Below are positions 55,484 through 64,000 of a stretch of 64,000 nucleotides of DNA, piece after piece. The position numbers were made by a program, and so were the translations under genes. The DNA lies in the NCBI GenBank assembly GCA_963825615.1, contig CAWGTV010000003.1, positions 1 through 64,000 of the forward strand, given 5' to 3'. Source of the stretch: JAHEDT01 sp963825615. Its GTDB lineage: Bacteria; Desulfobacterota; Desulfuromonadia; Desulfuromonadales; BM103. The notes under the pieces were generated by a model, which was not told the DNA's origin, ran no database searches, and saw only the letters and a list, made by a program, of their open reading frames with translations. Positions within the stretch are counted from its first letter, which is position 1. Every line of letters starts with the position of its first letter.

Positions 55484-56356
55484 CTAAATTTTTCCAGTAA
55501 CCAATCGCGCAAAATCATACCATGTTGAAAAACCAAACGGCCAAGTAACTAAAGCCTTGATATAAAGTCGAAATGATTGGAAAAAATCCTTACAAACAGC
55601 AGCTTCCCAGGCTGAGCAAGAATAAGTAGTGGCGATAATTCTTCTTCGTTTCTTTATGGGAATTTCTTTCCCCCTGCCCCCTCCAAGCGCTATCAAAATG
55701 ACCTGTTGGCGCATTTGACTCATCAGTTTATAGTTTTTGCTTAAACCATTAAAATGAACCCTGTACTTCACCAAAGGCTCTTCATTGAAACCGACAGGAT
55801 ATTTTTCTGCAAACTTTAGCCATAGCTCCCAGTCCTCACAATAGCTCATCAACTCATTAAAACCACTAAATTCGTTAAAGATATCTTTCTCGACCACAAG
55901 ACTACTTGTTGTAATAACGTTACTCAAAAGCAAGTCTTCCCAAATATCTCCTTCATTCATGACACATATGTCTGTTTGGATTTCAGGAAGGTCTCCGACA
56001 GAACCAAAATTCGATCTGTTTGTGTATACGATGCCATAACCTTGCTCCAGTTTGGAATTTTGAAAAAGCAATTTATTAGGCAACCATATATCATCGGCGT
56101 CCAAAAATGCGAGCACGTTACCAGTAGCTACTCGTGCGCCATGATTTCGAGCGGAAGAGACTCCAAGATTCTTTTGAGTGACAAGAGTTATATAATTTTT
56201 ATATTGTTCTAGGACAATTAATGAATCGTCCGTTGATCCATCATTTACAACTATAATTTCGTAATTTTTATATGTTTGTTTTAAAACCGAATCGATAGTA
56301 TCAGGCAAATATTGGGCAGCATTATAAGTTGGAATGATAACACTGAATTTATTCAA
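55484..56356 (-). CDS. glycosyltransferase family 2
   Basis: The product has 290 residues. A TTG start follows GGGGA; the frame opens KFSVIIPTYNAAQYLPDTIDSVLKQ. Donor site motifs include VVNDGSTDDS and the DxD-type LAFLDADDIW. MSYCEDWELWLKFAEKYP carries the usual acceptor-region ED. It would add one sugar to the repeat unit in the cytosol. Its GC content is low. Confidence 0.93.
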   Translation of the reverse strand: MNKFSVIIPTYNAAQYLPDTIDSVLKQTYKNYEIIVVNDGSTDDSLIVLEQYKNYITLVTQKNLGVSSARNHGARVATGNVLAFLDADDIWLPNKLLFQNSKLEQGYGIVYTNRSNFGSVGDLPEIQTDICVMNEGDIWEDLLLSNVITTSSLVVEKDIFNEFSGFNELMSYCEDWELWLKFAEKYPVGFNEEPLVKYRVHFNGLSKNYKLMSQMRQQVILIALGGGRGKEIPIKKRRRIIATTYSCSAWEAAVCKDFFQSFRLYIKALVTWPFGFSTWYDFARLVTGKI

Positions 56357-56400
56357 GGAATCCCCACTCTCATGATATTTAAAGTCTTATTAAGCGTGTT

Positions 56401-57330
56401 TTAACTATCTTCAGCGTTCTTGGACATCTGTCTATTCATGACTATTTGTCCGATAAGATGTTGAAGACGCATTTCATTCTCGATAATTTTTTTTGAAGAG
56501 GTCATTTTGAAGTACATCAGTTTGAAATATGTTTCAAGAACCATCCTCAGCAAATACCTTGGTACACCAAATAATTCTGGAAATTTATGTTTTTTCTGGT
56601 CAAGGCAGACTCTACTTAACCCAGCGCGATAAGCTCTGTTCTTTAGCCATTTCAAGTTCATTTGTTCGGGTCGGATTTGATGGTAAACCAAAGCCGTAGG
56701 TAGATAGATAAATTGATAACCAACTTCTGCAAGCCTTAGCAACAACTCTGTCTCGCTACCCATTCTGTAAATTGTCCCAGCTGAGGGGCCAACATTACCG
56801 TTGAATCTCCAACCTTCTTCAAACAATTCCCTTCGGACAACCATATTCGCACCAAAGATCTCGTCCGCTTGGATTAAGCAATCTTCTTGACTCCAGTCAG
56901 CAACACCATAGGCCCCTGCTAAATAGGGATTTTGCATATCTGGGGGTTCAAATCCAACAGGCCAATCGGGCAAAATACGACCACCAAAAACCTTATGATC
57001 CGGCCAACGAGAGGCTCCTTCGCATATAGCATTAAGCCAATTTTTATGCGCAAGGATGTCATCGTCGGCCAAGACAACCAATTCACCCTTGATCAGAGGA
57101 ATGGCATGATTCAGGGCGTTGTTTTTTCCTTTTTTCAGCTCTACGAGATATATTATAGGAATTTTACTCAGCCAAGCCTTTACTTCCGACTCGGTGGCAG
57201 CATCTCCAGCGTTATCGACGACCAGCACTTCCCATTGAATGCCTTCGCCATCCAAATAGCTGAAACTCTCGAGTGTCCGATGAAGAATTTCAGGTCTTTT
57301 GTATGTTGCCAATACTATTGAGATGTCCAC
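56401..57330 (-). CDS. glycosyltransferase family 2
   Basis: The product has 309 residues with a GTG start. It opens DISIVLATYKRPEILHRTLESF, with VVDNAGD, then the metal site VVLADDDILAHKNWL. NPYLAGAYGVADWSQED and GANMVVRRELFEEGWRFNG follow. The C-terminal third is a basic helical tail suggesting membrane contact. It is a second GT2 of the repeat-unit assembly set. Confidence 0.93.
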   Translation of the reverse strand: MDISIVLATYKRPEILHRTLESFSYLDGEGIQWEVLVVDNAGDAATESEVKAWLSKIPIIYLVELKKGKNNALNHAIPLIKGELVVLADDDILAHKNWLNAICEGASRWPDHKVFGGRILPDWPVGFEPPDMQNPYLAGAYGVADWSQEDCLIQADEIFGANMVVRRELFEEGWRFNGNVGPSAGTIYRMGSETELLLRLAEVGYQFIYLPTALVYHQIRPEQMNLKWLKNRAYRAGLSRVCLDQKKHKFPELFGVPRYLLRMVLETYFKLMYFKMTSSKKIIENEMRLQHLIGQIVMNRQMSKNAEDS

Positions 57331-57397
57331 TTTATGCTATCCAGTCTCCATGAGTGAAAAATACCTGCAGATAAACGTTGGTTGAGTCGGTTATCTT

Positions 57398-59356
57398 TTA
57401 TAGGCTTGAGAGCAAATTGCGATGATTTTTTTTAAAATCCGAGAGAGCCCTTGAGACAAAGTCACGCTGAGAAGCGTCACTAATATGCTGTCCAGATGAT
57501 GTAAAATTCATGGATGAACTTTGGAAGAAATCTTCAGTAAATATATTTTTCATAAAATACCAGCCATCTTGATGGAAACCATCAGCTCCTCCATAAGTCT
57601 CCGCAAAAAAATAGACCCGTCGATCAGGAGCATTTTCCCAGAGGGGGAGTCCTTCAGATACGCCAACATCAGGAGTCAATCCCAATAAGAGCGAAACTGA
57701 AGGTTCAATATCAATGTGTGACGTTAATGCCTTGACAGCCACGGGTTCATTAAACGCTGAAGGCGCGAAGATCATCAGTGGTACATGAAAGGAATATCTA
57801 CTAATTGCCCCTGACTCAAAATCTGCGTCTTCTCTCTCTGTGCGTATTCCATGATCAGCAGTAATTACTATTATTGTATTTTCCAGAACGTTTTGCTCTT
57901 TTAACATTGTAACGATTTCCTGCAACCAAACTGCCTGCATGTTCATCAAAGTGCGACCGTACGCTTTTGTATTTTGAAGACCACCAATTCTCACCCATGG
58001 GGCGTGTCCGATTAAAGGCATATATACATGAGCAAATCGCTTATCTAATTTTAAAGATTTAAGAATATCGGATTTCATTTGTTGGAGTGCATGCAGGTCA
58101 CGAGTGAGCTTGTCAAACAACCACGCCTGTCGTTCTTTATCAAAGTAAGGGCTGTTTATCAATAGCTTGTCAGCGAGTTCATCAGCAGCGCTTTTGGCAC
58201 GTTGAAATTCAGGAGATACGGAGGTTTCTTGTGCAGCCACGAAAATGGTGCTCATCCCAAATTGCTTCAACATTTCAACGTCCAACTCATAGTTATATAG
58301 ATTCGGCAGATAGGCACCGGTTTGATATCCATTGTCTTGCAGTTGTTCAAACATAACCTTATGGTCTTTAAAACCACCCTTCATGATCATTTCACGCCTA
58401 CCGTCAGGGTAAAAACCGGATAGGATGGAGTAAATAGCATCACTGGTATAGGGATAGGTCGTTTGATGATTATATGCGACAAGAGTGTTCTCCCTCAGTT
58501 CCTTTGGCAACAGTTCCGATGCGTCTGTCTCTGGGAACACCTCCGCAGGGCCTGTTTCCATAATGAAATATAAAACATTGGACTCTTTTTCTTTTCCTAG
58601 CGGAGCGCGATTGATAATACTTTTGGGCGTATTCGTCATTTGTCGGAATACCATCAGATTTTCTTCAGTTGATCGCGTACTTTCTTTTGAGCTGAAAGGT
58701 TGATCAATGAGTGAAGAAAATATCTTTTGTACTGCGCTATTATACAAGCCACCATATTGATACGGATAAACGCCTACGGCACAGATTAACAACAAGACTA
58801 GCAATCCAGCAAAGACCTGCATACTTACTTTCAAAAATGGAGCGATGCATGAAATTTTTGTAAAGTATAAAATAATTTTAGAACTTAAAATTGTGACAAA
58901 CAATGCTAGACATAATTTAACAAAAGCACTTATAGGGATATAATTTCGTGCCAAATCTTGATCTTTAATAGCAAAATAGCTTGCCTCAAACATCATTGTC
59001 AGTGAGATGTAAGATCCAATATCTTCGTATGCACGCATCTGAACGAAGTATATGATGATCATGAAGAAAGAAACAGAAGTTGTAAATACATGTCCCCTTC
59101 GTTTGAAAATAATTTGTGCGAATAAAACCACTAGAAGAGGGATATAGAATAAATTTATAAGGATATCATTGGAAAAATATCTAAAAACGACAAGGAAGGG
59201 GACATCTTTTTGTCCTAAAAGCCTGGCTATACCAAGCCAGTAATTTTGCATAAGTGATGACTTGATATAAATACCAATGAGACCAGCCAAAAACAGTGGG
59301 GCATAAGAAGCGACAAGGAGGTGCAAATCTATAGGACGAGACAATCTAAATTTCAT
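57398..59356 (-). CDS. membrane sulfatase/LTA-synthase-like enzyme
   Basis: The product has 652 residues. Five or so N-terminal TM segments (about 13-200), then an extracytoplasmic alkaline-phosphatase-superfamily domain. YFIMETGPAEV gives a metal-binding Glu (about 267). TTYPYTSDAIYSILSGFYP places the nucleophile Thr (about 304). IVITADHGIRTE, HVPLMIFAPS and SHIDIEPSVSLLLG complete the site. Such enzymes transfer glycerol- or ethanolamine-phosphate to glycans, or remove sulfate. Within a polysaccharide locus a phosphoryl-substituent transferase is more likely. The phytase-like protein downstream may act on that product. Starts after AGGTG. Confidence 0.87.
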   Translation of the reverse strand: MKFRLSRPIDLHLLVASYAPLFLAGLIGIYIKSSLMQNYWLGIARLLGQKDVPFLVVFRYFSNDILINLFYIPLLVVLFAQIIFKRRGHVFTTSVSFFMIIIYFVQMRAYEDIGSYISLTMMFEASYFAIKDQDLARNYIPISAFVKLCLALFVTILSSKIILYFTKISCIAPFLKVSMQVFAGLLVLLLICAVGVYPYQYGGLYNSAVQKIFSSLIDQPFSSKESTRSTEENLMVFRQMTNTPKSIINRAPLGKEKESNVLYFIMETGPAEVFPETDASELLPKELRENTLVAYNHQTTYPYTSDAIYSILSGFYPDGRREMIMKGGFKDHKVMFEQLQDNGYQTGAYLPNLYNYELDVEMLKQFGMSTIFVAAQETSVSPEFQRAKSAADELADKLLINSPYFDKERQAWLFDKLTRDLHALQQMKSDILKSLKLDKRFAHVYMPLIGHAPWVRIGGLQNTKAYGRTLMNMQAVWLQEIVTMLKEQNVLENTIIVITADHGIRTEREDADFESGAISRYSFHVPLMIFAPSAFNEPVAVKALTSHIDIEPSVSLLLGLTPDVGVSEGLPLWENAPDRRVYFFAETYGGADGFHQDGWYFMKNIFTEDFFQSSSMNFTSSGQHISDASQRDFVSRALSDFKKNHRNLLSSL

Positions 59357-59369
59357 TTTTTCAAAACAC

Positions 59370-60671
59370 CTAGCTTGTTAAAGTCCTCGGCTCAAGAGGA
59401 TGCGCTCTGAGTTGCGCAACCTCTTTATGCAAGGATTCAAAATCATTGGGTAATACCTTCTTAATATGTTCCCACACCTCATATTCATCATCTGCAGAAT
59501 GAATGCAGTTAACATGGGAGAAAAAGAGCATTTCTTGATTGATCTTGTTACGTATGTTGTTCTTTAAGAAGACATTCCTGTTTCTGACAAAAGGGTGGTC
59601 CTTTGAGTCACAAGCTTTGGGGGGAACGGGATTAGGATCAAAACAAATAATAAAACAACCCGGGAGTCCGCCACTAACGGGGAAAGGGCCATTGTCCCAT
59701 TTCCCACCCCGGATTTTTTGTGTAGCAATATTTTTTTGTTTTTCGTTTAATAAGACAGATCGCAATATTTCAAGTCCGGAGCTTTCAATCATTTCTTGAA
59801 TGGATTCTAATTTATTGTGGCGTAGCGCCCAATCTCGTACAACAAACAGAATGGTTTCCCCCTTGTTGTTGTGAGGCAACTTTGATTCGTCTGGCAGCAA
59901 ATCCCACAGCCATTTATCCTTAACAGCCAATCGCCTCAAAGTATCCAATTCAGGGACCCAGTGTTGTGATTTCAGAAACTGAAAGATCTGATTAAACTCG
60001 AATTTTGTAGGCGCTGTAGGTAAATCCGAAGCCAAGTTTTTCAAAATGAGTTGATAGTCATGATCATTCACAGATTTAACTACCCCGAGCCTTTCGTTCG
60101 GCAAACCAGAATTTTCCCCTTTGTGGAACACTGCATGATAAGCAAGACTGAGGAAATAGTGCCACCGGTCAGGCACTGCGAATATGTCTTTATACCAAAT
60201 CCTCGTGGCCAGTAAATCTTGGGCCAAATGCGGTGGATAGTAAGGCATATCATTAAGATTTGAACCTTGCAGCCCAGAAATAGAGTAGATATCGCACTTT
60301 TGCCCGCCCTTGTCCTGGTAGGTAAATAAGTCCGCTATCCGCGACAGATGCTGGTCTGCGATTAAAAAGTCGATATCCTCACCCTCCTTTATTTCGGGCA
60401 GGCTTTCAAACCATCGCATGACAACATATGAAATGCCCCGCTGCTTTAATATGATGAATAGTTGCTCAAGGCTAAGCTCAGGGCGAGCATATCGGCGTGC
60501 TCCATGCAGTGAAGCGGACCAAGGGTCCTGTATCCTGCGAGGCAAACGATGGTGTTGATGCCGGGGGACTGCAGAGCGGATAACACGTGATATCACCCTG
60601 AGGGGCAGAGATTTAATCTCTCCTGAAAAAACTATGATTTCATTAATAGCCCTAATTGCAGCAAGTCTCAT
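59370..60671 (-). CDS. nucleotidyltransferase-like protein of unknown function
   Basis: The Met at 60671 is favoured (GGGAG ten bases upstream), giving 433 residues. An N-terminal basic extension (LPRRIQDPWSASLHGARRYARP) precedes a nucleotidyltransferase-like fold (about 65-150): LKQRGISYVVMRWFESLPE and GEDIDFLIADQHL. A helical middle contains YFLSLAYHAVFHKG. A later block (about 270-380), with GETILFVVRDWALRH, LEILRSVLLNE and GGKWDNGPFPVSGGLPGC, may be a second alpha/beta domain; it is not recognised. It lies between the sulfatase and kinase genes, so a role in glycan modification or substrate loading is possible. Confidence 0.6.
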   Translation of the reverse strand: MRLAAIRAINEIIVFSGEIKSLPLRVISRVIRSAVPRHQHHRLPRRIQDPWSASLHGARRYARPELSLEQLFIILKQRGISYVVMRWFESLPEIKEGEDIDFLIADQHLSRIADLFTYQDKGGQKCDIYSISGLQGSNLNDMPYYPPHLAQDLLATRIWYKDIFAVPDRWHYFLSLAYHAVFHKGENSGLPNERLGVVKSVNDHDYQLILKNLASDLPTAPTKFEFNQIFQFLKSQHWVPELDTLRRLAVKDKWLWDLLPDESKLPHNNKGETILFVVRDWALRHNKLESIQEMIESSGLEILRSVLLNEKQKNIATQKIRGGKWDNGPFPVSGGLPGCFIICFDPNPVPPKACDSKDHPFVRNRNVFLKNNIRNKINQEMLFFSHVNCIHSADDEYEVWEHIKKVLPNDFESLHKEVAQLRAHPLEPRTLTS

Positions 60672-60897
60672 GCAGACAAACTCCCGATTCACAAAGCATT
60701 ACAGCGACGCAACTGTCCATGATTAATTCACAAGGTGTATTATCAATTATCAATAAAGTCACAAAATATATTTGTTCATATCCCGTCATGCATGATTTTT
60801 GTTAATCTTTATTTTCCTGTCCGAAGTTTATAGTTAGCTAGGACATAAGAAAAAATATAAAGGAAGTAAAATCGCATTCCGCGCAAAGATAAAGTCA

Positions 60898-62091
60898 TTA
60901 ATTAATATCAACAGATGAATTTACCAGAGAAAATGCCTTAAGTGTCTTGAAGATTGAAGTTTCAGTCGCCACAGGTATTGACCTGGTAAAGATAATATCA
61001 AATGGTTTTAAAATGTGATTACTTTGAATTAATTCTCGAAGTCCACCTTTTTGCACAGATACGTTATGGTAATCATTAATGCTTGAGAACCTTCGTACTT
61101 CACGCACAGTCTCACCAGATGGTTCGAAGAAAACAACTTCTTCAGGGGACTTATTTATAATCTCAGAAAACAACTTAACATAATGATCCCCGATAAGAAG
61201 GACACGTCGTTTTGTAATCCTCTGTAGAATATCGTAAAAACTTACACCAGACTCAATGGAGGGACTCCCTTCATTATTTATTACTGCGCTTTCTTCTGGA
61301 AGAAGATAAACGAAGTTATTATCTTTTTTTTTCGACATGTCGTCTGATTTAGATACTACTCGTTCGAAATCTCTAGAGACCTTTTCTTTCAAACTTGGGA
61401 GCAATAACTCTGAGGGGACCCTTAGAACACCATAAACAGAATACTCATGCTCTTTAAAAAATCCCATGTTCTTGGTTAAATAGGGCGAAGCCATACCTTG
61501 CCCGATTAAGTCATAACATTCAGAAAACTTTGGTGTGTACTCATTCGGATAAGGTTCCATTGTTTCAAAATCAATGATTAATATTTTTTTGTCATAATAA
61601 AATAAATTTCTTGCATGAAAGTCCCGATGAGCGACACGATGGCTATGCAAATCCAGTACAATCGAAAGGGCAGACAACCCAACTTCGAATCGTTCTTGTG
61701 AGGACAAATTAGGGGCCAACCTGTCTACACGACTCTCAAAAGGATGTTTTTTACATAAAAAATAAGGTTGTCCTAATAGCGTTTTGCCATATTTTTCTAT
61801 CTTTGTAATCCAATCTTCAAAAATAAATATTTTTTGAGCCAACACTTCTTTTTTATACGATTTTTTTGCGTCTATATTCCTGCAGAATATTTTTTTTATA
61901 TAATCATTATTTTTCTTTTTGATTAGTATAGAATATGACCTAGAACTATAATAAATAACGCTCTCATCTTCTTGTAGTGCCCAATTATATTTCGGAGAGC
62001 AATCTGTTAATTCTTTTATCATTCTTTTTAATTTTGATTTATATTTCAAATTTATACTTTTATAATTATTTTGTGAAAATAATTTTTGCAT
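60898..62091 (-). CDS. sugar/lipid kinase-like protein with Rossmann-like C-terminus
   Basis: The product has 397 residues. A protein-kinase-like fold covers about 35-270: the beta lobe ESVIYYSSRSYSILIKK, the catalytic loop HRDFHARNLFYYD (HRDFHARN at 155-162) and the metal-binding IIDFETMEP (DFE at 174-176). Like Kdo or heptose kinases (RfaP/InaA types), it probably phosphorylates a sugar. The C-terminal ~105 residues (about 293-397) read RRVLLIGDHYVKLFSEII, EEVVFFEPSGETVREV and LKPFDIIFTRS, reminiscent of a SAM-dependent methyltransferase or other Rossmann domain. The gene overlaps the flippase stop by 26 bases. Confidence 0.78.
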   Translation of the reverse strand: MQKLFSQNNYKSINLKYKSKLKRMIKELTDCSPKYNWALQEDESVIYYSSRSYSILIKKKNNDYIKKIFCRNIDAKKSYKKEVLAQKIFIFEDWITKIEKYGKTLLGQPYFLCKKHPFESRVDRLAPNLSSQERFEVGLSALSIVLDLHSHRVAHRDFHARNLFYYDKKILIIDFETMEPYPNEYTPKFSECYDLIGQGMASPYLTKNMGFFKEHEYSVYGVLRVPSELLLPSLKEKVSRDFERVVSKSDDMSKKKDNNFVYLLPEESAVINNEGSPSIESGVSFYDILQRITKRRVLLIGDHYVKLFSEIINKSPEEVVFFEPSGETVREVRRFSSINDYHNVSVQKGGLRELIQSNHILKPFDIIFTRSIPVATETSIFKTLKAFSLVNSSVDIN

Positions 62092-63559
62092 ATTTGTAGT
62101 ATCCTGACAAACTATCAGTTCCTCCTGAAAATATAATGAAAGAAATAATGTATATAAAAAAGCTAAAAAATAAAGATAATATTAAGATAAAGATTTCTTG
62201 AATATTATTTAAGTTATTGATTAGATAATTTACAAAAACTCCCATTACTATGCTTGCCGACAAAGGCTTGTAAATTGCGATAAAAAAATCATTTACATGC
62301 ACAGGTGTATCCTTGAACGCATAATATATCGATGGGTAGAGTAGTAAATAGGTCACGACAACATATGCAATCGCAACACCTTCTGCACCCCATGGAAGCC
62401 CAAATGTGAAGGCAAGGCATATAAAAAGCGCCCGGACTGCACCAAGGATGAAATATCTTCTACTCTTACCAACAGATAGAAGTACCGTCCCTCGTGTACT
62501 ACCCACTGTTTGAATAAATGCTGCGAACGCTAAAATTTTAAATAATTTGCTTGCTCCCATCCACTGATCACCCAAAACCAAGCGGATGAGATGATCCGAA
62601 CCAATAAACATAAAAGCAACCAAAGGCATTGATATAAAGGCAAGTACTGAAACCAACTCCCTATGATAATTTCGATATTCATTTGGCTCTTGTTGTAGTC
62701 GGCTTAAAGTTGGCATGGCTACTGAGATCAAAGGGTCTCTCAAGTTAGTTATTGGCATCATTAGTAGTTGATATGCTTTGCTATAAAGACCAAGACTTAC
62801 GCTACCCCAATAACGCCCTATAAGAACATTGTCCAAGTTTCTGGAAAAATAATTAATGACATTAAATCCCACGACATCTCCGCCAAAACGGAGCAATGGT
62901 AAAACTCCTGCATTGCGACGTGGCAACCCAGGAATCCAACCTAAGGCAAGCCATGCTCCAGCGACGTTGGAGACGGTTGAAATGAGACTGTTAAGAACTA
63001 ATGCCCAGTAACCAAAGCCATGCTTGGCGGCGACTATAGCGACAACGACTCCGATGAGCATAGAAATTACTTGAATTTTGGCAAGGGAATAAAAGCGCAT
63101 CTGACGTGTCAACAGTGCGTTGTGCTGTACGGCCAAGCTACTTATTAAAAAGTTTATGGAAAGGGACAGCATGACATATAACAATGCTGGTTCCTTATAG
63201 AACCACGCAACGACCGGAGAGATCACGGCAACGATTAGTGTGACCAGTCCACCAACAGTCGCATTGACCCAGAACAATGTACTGACTTGCGCGTGATTAA
63301 TCTCAGCCTTTTGTATGGTAGCCGTCGAAAGGCCAAGGTTGCTGAAGATGTTGGCTAAACCCGTGATAGCCACAACCATGGCCATTATCCCGTAATCCTC
63401 AGGTGTTAATATCCTCGCCAGGATCATCATTGATCCCAACTGGATAAAAAACATAATCCCCTGCGAAGTCAACGTAACAGCACCACCACGTAAAGACCTC
63501 TTCTCCAGTTTAGAGCTTAAGTGTTTAGTATCAAATATATCTTGTCTGGGATTTTTCAT
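62066..63559 (-). CDS. Wzx-type polysaccharide flippase
   Basis: A membrane protein of 497 residues with about 12-14 TM segments. LRGGAVTLTSQGIMFFIQLG, then MMILARILTPEDYGIMAMVVAI, NIFSNLGLSTATIQ and SVSLGLYSKAYQLLMMPITNLRDPL are hallmarks of the PST/MOP flippase family. It should flip lipid-linked repeat units to the periplasmic side. Its end overlaps the kinase gene. A short spacer separates it from the upstream GT4. Confidence 0.93.
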   Translation of the reverse strand: MKNPRQDIFDTKHLSSKLEKRSLRGGAVTLTSQGIMFFIQLGSMMILARILTPEDYGIMAMVVAITGLANIFSNLGLSTATIQKAEINHAQVSTLFWVNATVGGLVTLIVAVISPVVAWFYKEPALLYVMLSLSINFLISSLAVQHNALLTRQMRFYSLAKIQVISMLIGVVVAIVAAKHGFGYWALVLNSLISTVSNVAGAWLALGWIPGLPRRNAGVLPLLRFGGDVVGFNVINYFSRNLDNVLIGRYWGSVSLGLYSKAYQLLMMPITNLRDPLISVAMPTLSRLQQEPNEYRNYHRELVSVLAFISMPLVAFMFIGSDHLIRLVLGDQWMGASKLFKILAFAAFIQTVGSTRGTVLLSVGKSRRYFILGAVRALFICLAFTFGLPWGAEGVAIAYVVVTYLLLYPSIYYAFKDTPVHVNDFFIAIYKPLSASIVMGVFVNYLINNLNNIQEIFILILSLFFSFFIYIISFIIFSGGTDSLSGYYKYAKIIFTK

Positions 63560-63645
63560 TCACGCCACATCACACGGACTATTTAATTGAAAAGTCGTCT
63601 ATTATTAAGCCTCAACGATAAACTTTGCTGTGCATTCCCGATACG

Positions 63646-64000
63646 TCAGTTACGATAACAGGCTTCATAAGCCTTTATCATTCCTGAAAATGAAAAATGA
63701 TCCCTAACCCGTTTCTGACAGCTCAACCCAAAAGTTTTTATCTTTTCCGGGTTCCTAATCAAGTTTAAAATCTGATCCGCCATAGCTTTTTCATTATATA
63801 GTGGCAAGAGATAACCTGTCTCTCCCGCAACAACAACTTCCTTATTTCCCCCAACATCAGTGACGACTGCCGGCACGCCGCTAGCCATCGCCTCCAGCAA
63901 GGTCACTGAGATGCCTTCCGTAAAAGATGTCAATAAAAAGATGTCCATTAGCGGATAGACTTCTTCCAAGTCAAACCGGAGCCCAATAAATTTCACCTTT
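63646..64000 (-). CDS. glycosyltransferase family 4, 3' end (cut by window edge)
   Basis: Only the C-terminal ~117 residues are inside the window; the gene continues past 64000. The GT4 donor-site motif EX7E is in FTEGISVTLLEAMASGVPAVVTDVGGNKE, with GETGYLLPLYN after it and a usual HFSFSGMIKAYEACY end. The rest is outside, so the full length, start and substrate cannot be given. Confidence 0.88.
   Translation of the reverse strand, partial: KVKFIGLRFDLEEVYPLMDIFLLTSFTEGISVTLLEAMASGVPAVVTDVGGNKEVVVAGETGYLLPLYNEKAMADQILNLIRNPEKIKTFGLSCQKRVRDHFSFSGMIKAYEACYRN

Overview
The window looks like a chromosomal segment of a Gram-negative, metal-exposed bacterium. The best guess is Desulfuromonadia or another former deltaproteobacterial group. 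This rests on GEMM-I cyclic-di-GMP riboswitches, REC-PilZ and PilZ proteins, large lipoproteins, a CusBA copper system and a long exosortase-style polysaccharide locus. No rRNA, tRNA or marker gene is present, so the taxonomic guess is an inference. No CRISPR array or phage module was seen.

Left part (about 0.2-9 kb), copper and metal handling: a Cys-rich metallothionein-like secreted protein; then on the minus strand a multicopper oxidase (one frameshift), CusB carrying two extra YHS domains, CusA, and a small lipoprotein. Next (9.5-28.4 kb) comes a loose set of envelope and stress genes: an FKBP-type prolyl isomerase behind a diverged c-di-GMP riboswitch, a DUF2254 membrane protein, two lipoproteins, a REC-PilZ protein, a YheU protein, two tandem DUF1254/DUF1214 genes (both broken), a ferredoxin-nitroreductase, a large MscS channel, a PilZ protein, a conserved Trp-rich unknown and an outer-membrane barrel. 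The intergenic spaces from 10.7 to 25.2 kb hold a family of short repeats. Each is a hairpin terminator (minus-strand reading) followed by a conserved tail containing GTCACGACTG.

Middle part (28.4-45.6 kb), sugar and O-acyl genes mixed with mobile DNA: a dTDP-3-amino-sugar cassette (acetyltransferase, ketoisomerase, frameshifted aminotransferase), an ISNCY-type element, a GT2 glycosyltransferase, an AT-rich MBOAT/SGNH O-acylation pair, a VanZ-family gene split by an IS3 remnant, an IS4-family element with clear 9-bp target duplications, a Pal-type lipoprotein behind a classical c-di-GMP riboswitch, another IS3 remnant, an ExeA/XrtA-type ATPase, a two-domain Fn3 protein with a membrane hairpin inside it, and an intact IS1595-family element.

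Right part (46.4-64 kb), exopolysaccharide locus, all on the minus strand: a lipoprotein with three nearly identical PKD repeats joined to a beta-propeller phytase-like domain, a beta-helix protein, a 512-residue secreted protein, then GT4, acetyltransferase, O-antigen ligase-like protein, two GT2s, an LTA-synthase-like sulfatase, a nucleotidyltransferase-like protein, a kinase with a Rossmann-like C-terminus, a Wzx flippase and the end of another GT4. Together these would build, flip, polymerise and decorate a surface glycan. Two c-di-GMP riboswitches and two PilZ proteins nearby suggest that attachment and matrix functions share second-messenger control.

Single-base frameshifts are frequent between 7 and 39 kb and were not seen from 41 to 64 kb. 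Some may be sequencing errors, so the affected genes are marked pseudogene or frameshifted with that caution.
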